In this document: in pieces, positions 23,958 through 32,480 of the stretch
How the letters are laid out: each line of letters opens with the position of its first letter
Numbering within the stretch: position 1 is the first letter of the stretch
Assembly: GCF_900105305.1 (NCBI RefSeq)
Contig: NZ_LT629765.1
Location: 1,116,001 to 1,180,000 of the forward strand
DNA from: Corynebacterium timonense
GTDB lineage: Bacteria > Actinomycetota > Actinomycetes > Mycobacteriales > Mycobacteriaceae
Reading direction: 5' to 3'
DNA: 64,000 bases
The notes under the pieces: generated by a model
Seen by the model: the letters and a program-made list of their open reading frames with translations, nothing else
What the model was told of the DNA's origin: nothing
The model's database searches: none
Made by a program: the position numbers and the translations under genes

Positions 23958-25297
23958 AACGACTCGCTTCCGTACTCCTCGCCACATCTTTCGCCGTCTC
24001 TCCCCTGCTTATGGCCCCGCCGTCCTTTGCCGCCGAGTCAACGGTGTGCGACACGGCCGTCGACGTCGGCCACATTATCCGCAACGGGCACCAGGACCTG
24101 CGCCCCCAGCCGAACGGCACCGTCGTCGTGCGTGACGAAGGCACCGACCGCGCCTCGGGCACCTTCTCCTTCGCGGTGCCGGAGTCAACGCACCGGAAGA
24201 TCCCCGACTCCGCCCTGCCCTCACCCATGTACTTCCTGAGCGCCACGCAGGCGCCCGATCTGCCGTGGTTCGGGTTTTCTGCCGAAGAGATCGACACCAC
24301 CGCGACGGTCTCCTTCGCCTCCGTGGAAGGCCCCGGGCGCGTCCTCGCGTGGACCTCCTCTCTCGGCGAGACGACGAAGGTTCTGCTCGACAGCGCCTCG
24401 CCGAGCTCCAGGATCGACCTCAACGTACGCCAGCACCTCCACGTCAACTGGGGCTTCACCGAGCCAGGCGCCTACTCCGTCACGTTTGAGGTTGCCTTCG
24501 GCGGCCACACCGACACCCTGACCACGCTGTTCCTCGTCGGCGACAAGACCCTCGCTGAGGCAGACGGGGGCAGCGTCACCGTCAGGTGCGTGGAGCAGGA
24601 CACACTCCCCCCGAGCACCGGCGCATCTCGCCCCGACGAGATCGCCCGCAGCCTCAACGGCATCACCAGGGAATTCACCGCGCTGGATAAGGCATGGGGT
24701 GGCTTTACCTCCCAGGTGCTCAAGGAGATCTACCCCTCGACGACCGCGACAGCGCCCTCAACGGCGCCCACCCAGGCGCGGCGCGCCCCCGCCGGGGAGC
24801 CCACGAGCCAGTCCGGCCGCGCTCCGGCCGCACCGGCGAGCGGGCAGGCGCAGTCTGCCGGCGCACCTGCCCGCGCGGCGTCCACGGCGAACGGGGCCGG
24901 CGGTAATACGGCCAGCGGGAACGGGGCCAGCGGGAATACGGCCAGCAACGCTAAACCTGCGTCCAACGCGGCGAAGCCCGCTGCGAAGCCCGCCGCGTCC
25001 CAGGCCACCGCGGCCGCCCCCTCTACCGCGGAGCCCATCCCCGACGCCCCCCAGGCGCAGGGGCAGGCCCCGCCCAGCCGGTGGCCTACGCCGCGCCGGA
25101 CACCGAGACCACCGCGGCCGCCGCGTGGCGCCAGGGCCCGTGGTGGTCCGGCCTGGTCATGGGGCTTGGCATCTCGTCCCTCTTCGCGGGCGTGCTGTTC
25201 TTCTTCAGCGCCCGCCGGGTGCTCGCCCACCTCAACGACCGCGGCTGACAGCCGCCAAGCTGAGAGCCCGATTAGGCACAACCGCGTCGGCGGGTAA
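23954..25297 (+). CDS. Terminal surface protein of the transporter operon, frameshifted before its anchor
   Basis: The protein has a signal peptide (MKRLASVLLATSFAVSPLL, cleaved near FAAES) and one anchored-repeat domain (about 33-205; GHIIRNGHQDL, LPWFGFSAEE, QHLHVNWGFTEPGAYSV). A helix-like segment and a long Ala/Pro/Gly/Asn-rich stalk (about 255-370) follow. As read it ends at 25297 with about 70 nonsense residues. One extra base near the C-rich stretch 25068-25075 would restore PVAYAAPDTETTAAAAWRQG, the membrane helix LVMGLGISSLFAGVLFFF and ARRVLAHLNDRG, ending at 25248. The intact anchor in the other frame shows the shift is recent or an error. The start overlaps the permease stop. As read, the protein would be secreted without an anchor. 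Confidence 0.75.
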   Translation: MKRLASVLLATSFAVSPLLMAPPSFAAESTVCDTAVDVGHIIRNGHQDLRPQPNGTVVVRDEGTDRASGTFSFAVPESTHRKIPDSALPSPMYFLSATQAPDLPWFGFSAEEIDTTATVSFASVEGPGRVLAWTSSLGETTKVLLDSASPSSRIDLNVRQHLHVNWGFTEPGAYSVTFEVAFGGHTDTLTTLFLVGDKTLAEADGGSVTVRCVEQDTLPPSTGASRPDEIARSLNGITREFTALDKAWGGFTSQVLKEIYPSTTATAPSTAPTQARRAPAGEPTSQSGRAPAAPASGQAQSAGAPARAASTANGAGGNTASGNGASGNTASNAKPASNAAKPAAKPAASQATAAAPSTAEPIPDAPQAQGQAPPSRWPTPRRTPRPPRPPRGARARGGPAWSWGLASRPSSRACCSSSAPAGCSPTSTTAADSRQAESPIRHNRVGG

Positions 25298-25308
25298 GAT
25301 TTGCCTCC

Positions 25309-26424
25309 ATGCGCGCGAACCGACCAACCACCGCCCCGGACTTCTTGTTGTCCCGGGCGCACGGCTCGGTACGCACCCAGGGGCGCCGGGGCACCTTCAC
25401 GGATTCCTGGGCCGCCATCGACGCGCTGAAGAGCGGCGCCGTCGAGATGGTCGTCGGCGCACTGCCCTTTGACGCCGACGCCCCCGCCGCCCTCACCGTG
25501 CCGGAGCGCATCATCTGCGAGCCCGGGCCGCTCGAGCCCCCTGCGTACTACAGGTTCGGCGAGGGGGCGCGCCTGCACGCCGTCGTGTCCGGGCTCGACC
25601 CGGAGCGCGGCGAGCACCTGCGCCGCGTCGAGGCGGCGATAGGCACCATCCGCGAGTCCACGCTGGAAAAGGTCGTGCTCGCCCGCGCCGTCGACATCGC
25701 CTTTGATCCGCCGGTCGACCCCCTTCTCGTGGCCGCCCGTCTCATCGACAACTCCTCCAACAAAGACGGCTTCATCGCCGACCTCAGCCCCGCCGGGCGC
25801 AACTCCGTGCTCGTCGGCTCCTCCCCCGAGGTACTGGTCCGGCGCTCGGGGGACATCGTCAGCGCCTACCCGCTGGCGGGCTCCGCGCCGCGTCACCCAG
25901 ACCCTGCCGAGGACGCCGCGCGCGGTGAGCACCTCGCCGCGTCCGCGAAAGACCTGCGGGAGCACGCGTTCGTCGTGGAGCATTTGCGGCAGACGCTCGC
26001 CCCGCTCTGCAGCGAGCTTGCGATCCCCGGCACGCCGGAGCTGACCAAGACGAATGAGATGTGGCATTTGGCCACTCCGGTCGTCGGCACGCTTCGCGCG
26101 CCGCTGTCGGCGCTGGATCTGGCCGTGCGCGTGCACCCGACGCCCGCGATCTGCGGGACTCCCACGCACGCGGCGGAAACCCTCATCGGCACCGCCGAGT
26201 CCGACCGAGGCTTCTACGCAGGTGCGGTCGGCTACACGTCGCGCTCGGGCGATGGGGAGTACATGGTGGCCATCCGCTGCGCCGAGGTTAACGCGGAGGG
26301 CACGGCGGCGCGCGCGTGGGCGGGCGGCGGCCTCGTCGCAGACTCCGACCCCCAGGCCGAGCTCGACGAAACGACGGCCAAGCTGCGCACCATCATGCGC
26401 GCGCTCGGCCTGGACGCGCCCTAA
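25309..26424 (+). CDS. menF: Isochorismate synthase
   Basis: This 371-residue chorismate-binding enzyme probably converts chorismate to isochorismate for menaquinone; a siderophore pathway is possible in principle, but no such genes are nearby. Family motifs: LEKVVLARAV, VGSSPEVLVRR, AYPLAGSAPR, ASAKDLREHAFVVEHLR, HPTPAICGTP, ESDRGFYAGAVGY and RCAEVN with AGGGLVADSDP. The N-terminal region is short, as usual for this group. It starts 60 bp after the surface-protein island and may have its own promoter. Its stop overlaps the stop of the convergent FAH-family gene. Confidence 0.9.
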   Translation: MRANRPTTAPDFLLSRAHGSVRTQGRRGTFTDSWAAIDALKSGAVEMVVGALPFDADAPAALTVPERIICEPGPLEPPAYYRFGEGARLHAVVSGLDPERGEHLRRVEAAIGTIRESTLEKVVLARAVDIAFDPPVDPLLVAARLIDNSSNKDGFIADLSPAGRNSVLVGSSPEVLVRRSGDIVSAYPLAGSAPRHPDPAEDAARGEHLAASAKDLREHAFVVEHLRQTLAPLCSELAIPGTPELTKTNEMWHLATPVVGTLRAPLSALDLAVRVHPTPAICGTPTHAAETLIGTAESDRGFYAGAVGYTSRSGDGEYMVAIRCAEVNAEGTAARAWAGGGLVADSDPQAELDETTAKLRTIMRALGLDAP

Positions 26425-27212
26425 GCGCGCTCGATCGGGTTGCCCAACGAACCGATACCCGGGATCTCCACCTCAATGTAGTCCCCCGGAACCATCTCCG
26501 CGGTCCCGGCCGGGGAACCCGTGCAGATCACGTCGCCCGGCAGCAAGGTGAACGAGGAGGAGATGAACTCGATGATCTCTCCGAGGTTCATGATCATCTG
26601 GTTTGAGTTGGAGTCCTGCTTGGTCTCGGTCACGCCGTCGTGCGTGAGGTGAGCCTTGATCGGAGTGTTGGTGAAATCGAACTTCTCCAGGTCCGTCTCG
26701 ATCCACGGCCCCAGCGGGCAGAAGGTATCGATGCCCTTTCCGCGGGCCCACTGACCGTCGGCGAACTGCAGGTCACGGGAGGAAACGTCGTTGACGACGG
26801 TCACCCCGCGCACGACCGACTTCCAGTCCTTGGCCTTGACGTTCTTGCAGGGGGTGCCGATGACAAGCGCCATCTCTCCCTCGAACTCAACCTTGGTGGC
26901 GAACTCCGGGATGCGGATCGGCGCCTCGGGGCCGATGACCGATGTCGGCGGCTTAAGAAACAGCGTCGGCGGCAGGTGCTCAGCGGACTGCTTGAACACC
27001 TCCGCGACGTGGTCCGCGTAGTTCCGGCCGATGGCCACAACCTTCGAGGGCAGCATCGGCGCCAAGAGCCGCACCTCGTCGAGCCGCCACTCCTTGCCGG
27101 TGTATTCGGGCTCCGTAAACGGGGTGCCGGAGATGGCCTTCGCGGTGGTAGCTTCTTCGTCGATAACGGCGAAGGTCATACCTTCGGGTGTTGCAATTCG
27201 TCCAAAGCGCAT
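26421..27212 (-). CDS. Fumarylacetoacetate hydrolase family protein (probable oxaloacetate decarboxylase)
   Basis: This is a 263-residue FAH-superfamily enzyme. Metal ligands lie in EFEGEMALVIG and NDVSSRDLQF; GRNYADHVAEV, KGIDTFCPLGPW and LLPGDVICTGSPAG are strong family motifs. The related C. glutamicum protein Cg1458, in the same place between leuB and gltX, has been described as a soluble oxaloacetate decarboxylase, which makes that activity the best guess. The exact substrate cannot be told from sequence alone. It is monocistronic or heads a group with the nuclease gene at 27240, which lies upstream on the same strand. Confidence 0.85.
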   Translation of the reverse strand: MRFGRIATPEGMTFAVIDEEATTAKAISGTPFTEPEYTGKEWRLDEVRLLAPMLPSKVVAIGRNYADHVAEVFKQSAEHLPPTLFLKPPTSVIGPEAPIRIPEFATKVEFEGEMALVIGTPCKNVKAKDWKSVVRGVTVVNDVSSRDLQFADGQWARGKGIDTFCPLGPWIETDLEKFDFTNTPIKAHLTHDGVTETKQDSNSNQMIMNLGEIIEFISSSFTLLPGDVICTGSPAGTAEMVPGDYIEVEIPGIGSLGNPIERA

Positions 27213-27239
27213 GGGGCACAGCTTACCCGCAACATACCG

Positions 27240-27803
27240 CTACGACGCGGTGAGCGCGAGGTAGAGCTCCGCGCAGGCAATCGCATCCGTCACCGCGTCG
27301 TGGTTGCGGTAGGCGGGCAGCCCGTAGCGCTCGCGCACCCGGGCGAGTCGCAGATCCTCCCCTCGGGGGTACGTGCCCATGCGCTCCATGTGCCGCCGCT
27401 CGAGAGCAAAGGTATCGACCACCTCCGCGGGGTGGAACCTCCGGCGCACCCCGAGGGCGCGCCGGAGCGCGTGGCTGATAAACCCAGTCTCCATCTGCGC
27501 GAAGTGCGCGAGGAGGTAGCGGCCGTCGAGGGCGCGCTGGAGCTCCTCGAGGATGACCGCGAGGTCAACGCCCCGGGCGGCGATGTCCTGGTCCGTCACC
27601 CCGTGCAGGGTGGCGGAATCCCCCACCTGCGCGCCCGCGACGAGGAAGTCGCGCGCCCCCGACAAGTCGATGACGCGGTTGGTCACAGGCACCCACCCCA
27701 CGGCGACGAGCTGGTCGCGGCCCGGTGTGAGCCCGGTCGTTTCCACGTCGACCGCAAGCAGGTGGCCCTGCGTGAGCTCGCGCGGGCGGCGTCGGCCAAA
27801 CAT
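27240..27803 (-). CDS. DnaQ-like 3'-5' exonuclease
   Basis: This 187-residue protein has the DEDD exonuclease motifs: DVETTGL (Exo I), LLAHFAQMETGFI (Exo II) and NHDAVTDAIACAEL (Exo III, HxAxxDA type). A spacer carries VDTFALERR. It is about the size of a stand-alone epsilon-like nuclease; the substrate is unknown. It begins immediately after the stop of the cNMP/CBS/DUF294 gene (27803 against 27804), and this pairing with a DUF294 protein is known in many bacteria, which suggests a joint regulatory role. Confidence 0.9.
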   Translation of the reverse strand: MFGRRRPRELTQGHLLAVDVETTGLTPGRDQLVAVGWVPVTNRVIDLSGARDFLVAGAQVGDSATLHGVTDQDIAARGVDLAVILEELQRALDGRYLLAHFAQMETGFISHALRRALGVRRRFHPAEVVDTFALERRHMERMGTYPRGEDLRLARVRERYGLPAYRNHDAVTDAIACAELYLALTAS

Positions 27804-29666
27804 CTACACGGCCCTCACGGGATACGCGCTGGTCAGCGCGGATTGCAGCGACTTGATCACGCCGAAGGCGTCGCGCAGGGCGTCGCGGTCGCGGCTGGGC
27901 AGCTGCTTCGGGTCGATGCGGTAGTCGGGGCGCTCACCCGCGCGCAGCTGGCGGGCTTGGTGGCGCAGAGCCAGGGTGGACAAGTACTCGTACGCGCCGA
28001 TGAGGTCCTCCGCGCCCCGCGTCGACAGGCTGTCCCCCGCCGCTGCTCGCATCCGCCCGAGTGTGTCCACCTCCTCAACGCCGGCGACGATGGCATAGAG
28101 GCGCGCCATCTGCACGACGGCCGCGGTGCCACCCTTTTTCACGTCGAGGGTGGAGGCGTAGTCACCGCTGCGCTCGACAACGAAGCCGCGGAACAGCCCC
28201 AGCGGCGGCTCGCGGCGCGTGGCTAGCGCGGCGAGGTGGGTGTGCAGGCGTGTCGAGCCGCGCGCGGCCGCCACGGCGTTGGTGTGCACGCGCTGCGCCA
28301 AAAAAGCGTCGCCGGCGATGCACCGGAAATCGAAAAAGACCTGGGTGTGCAACAGCGCATCCGGCTCGGGGGCTGTGATCCAGCCGTTGAAGGTGCGGTT
28401 CCACTCCGATTCCGTCATCCGCCACTGGGGGTTCATGGCCATCATCTCGCCCGGGCACAGCGCTTGCCCCGCCGCCGCCAGTCCCGTGCAGACGAACTCG
28501 CTGAGCTGCGCGAAGTACCGCGCCTGCTCGGGGTGGGCGGCAGGATCGTACGCGTCGTCAAGGATGAGCGCGTTGTCCTGGTCGGAGGCCGGGCCCATCT
28601 CCCGGCGCGCCTGCGAGCCCACCGCGACGAAGGCGAAGGGGACGGGGGCGGGCCCGTATTTCTCGGTGGCCAGGGTGACGAGCCGGCGGGCGATGTTGTC
28701 GGCGATGCTGGTCAGTAGCCTCTGCGCCTCGGCTGCCCAGGCGCCGCGTTCGAGGAAGCGCGCCGCGACTGCGGCCGCGCGCACAAAGGCGCCCTCGAGT
28801 TCGTCCTCGTCGGCTCGGTCCACCGCGCCGGCGAGGTAGATCGGGTCGTTGTGCAGCGGGCGCATGATGTCGGCGCTGCTGGCGACGCCCATGATCCCCT
28901 CCGGCCCCTCGACCGGCAAGTGGTTGAAGCCGAGCTCGCTCATGATGAGCATCGCCTCGAACACCATCGTGTCGGCGCTGATCGTGCGCACGGGGGATGT
29001 CGTCACCTCGGCGACCGGCCGCTCGGGATCATACAGCTGCGCCACGACGCGCGAGCGCAGGTCGCGGTCTGTGAGGATCCCCGTCTCCCCCTCTGCCTCC
29101 ACGAGAATGTAGGACGAACGGTTGGCCACCATCGCCCGCGCCGCGTCCGCAATGCTTGCCGACGCCTGAATCACCGCCGCCGGCCGGCCCGCCACGAGCT
29201 CCCCCATCGGCGTGCGCAACACGTTCGCCGCAGGGTTGTCCTCGCGCAGCTCGTTGGCGACAGCCCGGATGCGCCGCGACTGCGAGGCGAAGTAGCGCTC
29301 GCTGTCCGGGTGCGCCGCGACGAGTTCGACGAACGCCTCGCGCGGGAGCATGAGCAGGACGGAGTCCTCCACGGCTTCCATGGTGTAGCGGGAGGTGGGG
29401 GCGTCGACAAGCGTGCTGTAGCCAAAGTTGCGCCCGGCGTCTCTGCGGTCGAGGAGGGTTCCCTCGCCGTCCATGACGTCGACGGCGCCGGAGCGGATGA
29501 TGTAGAGCGTGTCGTTGACCTCGCCCGCGGAAATGATGCGGGCGCCGCGCCGGACGTAGGTGATGGACATCCGGGACGGCAGGCCGCGCACGGTGGACTC
29601 GGGCAGGTGCGCGAACGGCTCATGCTGGGCGAGGAAGCCCGCGATCTCCTCGAGCTCGACAGTCAT
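27804..29666 (-). CDS. cNMP-binding / CBS / DUF294 nucleotidyltransferase-like signalling protein
   Basis: This is a 620-residue cytoplasmic protein with four parts. A cyclic-nucleotide-binding fold (about 10-125) has YIIRSGAVDVMDGEG. A CBS pair (about 165-285) has SSYILVEAEGETGILTDRDLRSRV and GFNHLPVEGPEGIMGVASSADI, read in parts. DUF294 (about 305-440) has the nucleotidyltransferase motif GSQARREMGPASDQDNALI. A helical DUF294 C-terminal domain ends the protein. Such proteins resemble the uridylyltransferase part of GlnD and are thought to transfer a nucleotide in response to a small-molecule signal; target and ligand are unknown. It is transcribed together with the DnaQ-like nuclease. Confidence 0.85.
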   Translation of the reverse strand: MTVELEEIAGFLAQHEPFAHLPESTVRGLPSRMSITYVRRGARIISAGEVNDTLYIIRSGAVDVMDGEGTLLDRRDAGRNFGYSTLVDAPTSRYTMEAVEDSVLLMLPREAFVELVAAHPDSERYFASQSRRIRAVANELREDNPAANVLRTPMGELVAGRPAAVIQASASIADAARAMVANRSSYILVEAEGETGILTDRDLRSRVVAQLYDPERPVAEVTTSPVRTISADTMVFEAMLIMSELGFNHLPVEGPEGIMGVASSADIMRPLHNDPIYLAGAVDRADEDELEGAFVRAAAVAARFLERGAWAAEAQRLLTSIADNIARRLVTLATEKYGPAPVPFAFVAVGSQARREMGPASDQDNALILDDAYDPAAHPEQARYFAQLSEFVCTGLAAAGQALCPGEMMAMNPQWRMTESEWNRTFNGWITAPEPDALLHTQVFFDFRCIAGDAFLAQRVHTNAVAAARGSTRLHTHLAALATRREPPLGLFRGFVVERSGDYASTLDVKKGGTAAVVQMARLYAIVAGVEEVDTLGRMRAAAGDSLSTRGAEDLIGAYEYLSTLALRHQARQLRAGERPDYRIDPKQLPSRDRDALRDAFGVIKSLQSALTSAYPVRAV

Positions 29667-29705
29667 GCACCCACTGTAGCGGCGGGCCAGCCACCGGGGC
29701 GCGGG

Positions 29706-31169
29706 TTACTGGTAGCTCACGAACCAGGGACGCGGGTCGACATCCTGGTAGGTCTGCTCCGGGGTGAACATCGGCGTGTCCTCGTCGATGAAGTTCTTCC
29801 AGGCCATGAAGAAGTTCGGGTCGAGGTCCTGGCGGAGCACGTTCCAGGTATCGAACTTCTCGCCCGGGGTGCCGTGGCCGTCGGCGTGCAGGATGTAGGA
29901 CAGCTCGGGGTGGTCGGTACGGATGTTTTCGCGGTCCGGGAACATGGTCACCTTGAACTGGTGCAGGATAAACGCCTTTTGGGGCAGGTTGTTGGCGCGT
30001 GTGAGCTCCGCGAGCCAGTCCGCGACCGCGTTGATTTCCTCCGCCGTCGCCGAACCGACGCGCGACAGTGGCGCCTCGCCCGGGTTGAGCTTCCACTCCG
30101 CGTCGAGGGCGAGGCCGACGTTCGGGCGCTTCAGCAAGTCCTCGTAGAGCTTCGCCTGGCGCAGGAAGTCGCCCTGCCCGGGCTGGAGGTCGAGCACGGC
30201 GTAGCCGCCGGCCTCGGTGATCGCGTCGATGTAGGGAACGACCTCGGCCGGCTCCGTCTCGTTGGAGTAGTCCCCGTCATCGCCCGGCGAATCGGAGGCG
30301 ACGGTGACGATGATCTCGAACGCCGGGATAATCGGCTGCGGGTCCAGCGGGCGGTACTGCTGCGCGTACTGCTCCGCCAGCTGCGCGGCTTCGGCCGGGC
30401 CCTGTTCGCCCATCACCCCGAGCGCCGGGCCGGAGGGGTGGCCGTAGAGCGCGATCATGCGGCGCCCGGGGAAGACAAGGCCGCCCCCGCCCGGCAGCTC
30501 GCCGTTGTCGGCCAGCTCGACGCGGGCGCGGTAGTCCTCAGTGGTACCCCACTGCGCGCCGAGGGCGATCGTGTCCTGGCCAGTCACCGCCTGCATCGAC
30601 TCGGTCGTGGCGCGCGGGTCCGCGACATCGACGAGCGTGAGCTCTGCTCCGGCCGCGCGGGCGGTCGCTGCGGCCGCGCGCGAGGTCTCAGGGGTGACGA
30701 GCATGGGCGGCAGGATGAGCTCGAGCGGGGCCGCAGGCTCCTGCGCGATGATCGACGCCACGTCCTCGCCTGGGTTCGGCGAGCTGACCGGCTCACCCTC
30801 CCCGGCTGCGCTGGCCTCGATGACGTTGTCGGCACCGAGTCGTTCGATCTCGGCGTCGACGGCGGCGTCGGTGCCCGGCAGGCGGGTGAGCATCGGGGCG
30901 CCGTGCCTATTGGCTTCGGCGGCCGCGGCCAGCTGTGACTCCCGATCGGAGGTGGCCACGACCACGGTGTCCGACTCCTCGAACAGCCGCTGCGACACCT
31001 CTACACCCGTGCCGTCCGGGTCGGTGAGGACTTCGGGCCCGTTCGTTTCCAGCTGCGGTGTCTCCTGTTCGCCCGCGCCGGTATTCTCCGCGTTCTCCCC
31101 GCATGCGGTCAACACCGCTGCGGCGCACGCGAGCGCTGTTATTCGTGTGAGTGCGGGGGGCATATTCAT
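29706..31169 (-). CDS. Lipoprotein with cell-wall-binding-repeat-like N-terminus and C-terminal barrel-like domain
   Basis: This 487-residue lipoprotein has a signal peptide MNMPPALTRITALACAAAVL and the lipobox LTAC. Residues about 45-240 contain VEVSQRLFEESDTVVVAT and AAEANRHGAPML, reminiscent of cell-wall-binding repeat 2, plus a motif around LGAQWGTTEDYRARV. The same two segments recur in the lipoprotein at 34173, so the two are related. The C-terminal half (about 250-487) has YIDAITEAGGYAVLDLQPGQ, LALDAEWKLNPGE and KAFILHQFKVTMF, suggesting a TIM-barrel-like domain with acidic residues at strand ends. The start at 31169 follows AGGAGAGGAAG. The function is unknown; envelope glycan binding or hydrolysis is a guess. 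Confidence 0.75.
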   Translation of the reverse strand: MNMPPALTRITALACAAAVLTACGENAENTGAGEQETPQLETNGPEVLTDPDGTGVEVSQRLFEESDTVVVATSDRESQLAAAAEANRHGAPMLTRLPGTDAAVDAEIERLGADNVIEASAAGEGEPVSSPNPGEDVASIIAQEPAAPLELILPPMLVTPETSRAAAATARAAGAELTLVDVADPRATTESMQAVTGQDTIALGAQWGTTEDYRARVELADNGELPGGGGLVFPGRRMIALYGHPSGPALGVMGEQGPAEAAQLAEQYAQQYRPLDPQPIIPAFEIIVTVASDSPGDDGDYSNETEPAEVVPYIDAITEAGGYAVLDLQPGQGDFLRQAKLYEDLLKRPNVGLALDAEWKLNPGEAPLSRVGSATAEEINAVADWLAELTRANNLPQKAFILHQFKVTMFPDRENIRTDHPELSYILHADGHGTPGEKFDTWNVLRQDLDPNFFMAWKNFIDEDTPMFTPEQTYQDVDPRPWFVSYQ

Positions 31170-31264
31170 GCGGTTCTTCCTCTCCTGGGCGCTCACTGCC
31201 CGGGTGTCGTCGTCGAGTTTCCAGCGGCGCGCGACCCATTAGCGTCTGCGCACTGGTGCTTACC

Positions 31265-32281
31265 CTACTTCAGGGCCGCGACGATGCGGTCACCCACCTC
31301 GGCAGTGCGCACCTGCCCTTCGCCACGCTTTGCGACGTCTTCCTCAACCGCCGTCTCAATCCTCCCCGCCCCGGCGTCGTCGCCGAGCCAGCGCAGCATC
31401 ATGGCAACCGACAGGATCATGGCCGTCGGGTCCGCCACGCCGCGCCCGGCGATGTCGGGCGCCGAGCCGTGCACCGGTTCAAACATCGAGGGATTCTGGC
31501 GGCTGGCGTCGATGTTGCCCGAGCAGGCAAGGCCCACTCCCCCGGTGATCGCGCCGGCGAGGTCGGTGAGGATGTCCCCAAAGAGGTTGTCGGTCACGAT
31601 GACGTCGTAACGCTGCGGGTCCGTCACCATGTAGATCGTCGCGGCGTCAATGTGGTTGTAGTCCACCTCGACGTCCGGGAACTCGCGCGCGACCTCGTCG
31701 ACGGTGCGCTGCCACAGTCCTCCCGCATTGACCAGCACGTTCGTCTTGTGCACGAGGGTGAGCTTGCCGCGCCGCGCCGCCGCCTGGGCGAAGCCGTGGC
31801 GCACGAGGCGCTCCACCCCGTAGCGCGTATTCTGCGAGACCTCGCAGGCGACCTCATGCGGGGTGTGCTCGCGCAGCGTGCCGCCGTTGCCCGCGTACAG
31901 GCTCTCCGTGCCCTCGCGCACGACGACGAAGTCGACCTCGCCCGGGTTCGCCAACGGGCTCACCGCGTTCGGGAACAGGCGCGAGGGGCGCAGGTTCACA
32001 AAGTGATCCAGTGTGAAGCGCAGCGGCAGCAGCAGCCCGCGCTCCAGCACGCCAGCGGGGACCTGGCGTGGGTCGCCGATCGCGCCGAGCAGGATCGCGT
32101 CGTGCTCGCGCAGGCTGGCCAGGTCCTCCTCCGTGAGCAGCTCGCCGTTGCGCAGGTAGCGGCGCGCACCCAGGTCGTAGTCCGTCGTCTCCACGTCCGA
32201 GTAGAGCGCGCGCAGAACCTTCAGCCCCTCGACCATAACCTCGGTTCCGATGCCGTCGCCGGCGATGACAGCGATCTTCAT
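31265..32281 (-). CDS. leuB: 3-isopropylmalate dehydrogenase
   Basis: LeuB oxidatively decarboxylates 3-isopropylmalate to 2-oxoisocaproate in leucine synthesis, in the cytoplasm with NAD. At 338 residues it is full length. Motifs: [53 protein letters not shown] and [14 protein letters not shown]. The start at 32281 follows GAGAAAGGAA. A -10-like TAGGCT is visible about 40 bp upstream. It lies between two related lipoprotein genes and next to serA, the order also remembered for C. glutamicum. The 199-bp gap to serA contains no gene that I can see. Confidence 0.95.
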   Translation of the reverse strand: MKIAVIAGDGIGTEVMVEGLKVLRALYSDVETTDYDLGARRYLRNGELLTEEDLASLREHDAILLGAIGDPRQVPAGVLERGLLLPLRFTLDHFVNLRPSRLFPNAVSPLANPGEVDFVVVREGTESLYAGNGGTLREHTPHEVACEVSQNTRYGVERLVRHGFAQAAARRGKLTLVHKTNVLVNAGGLWQRTVDEVAREFPDVEVDYNHIDAATIYMVTDPQRYDVIVTDNLFGDILTDLAGAITGGVGLACSGNIDASRQNPSMFEPVHGSAPDIAGRGVADPTAMILSVAMMLRWLGDDAGAGRIETAVEEDVAKRGEGQVRTAEVGDRIVAALK

Positions 32282-32480
32282 TTGTGGGATTCCTTTCTCA
32301 CCTAATGGACATCGCGCTCAGCCTAGCAGGTCCCCGACTTCCGAGGTTCTCCGAGCGGGTGCGACTCCCGGACGCGATAACGCCAGTGCCGGTTGACGCC
32401 TAGCCAGAACGCCCGCGCTCACGACGCGGCAGCCCCCAACGCACCACAGGCCGTGAACAACACGCGACCTCTAGGCGGTA

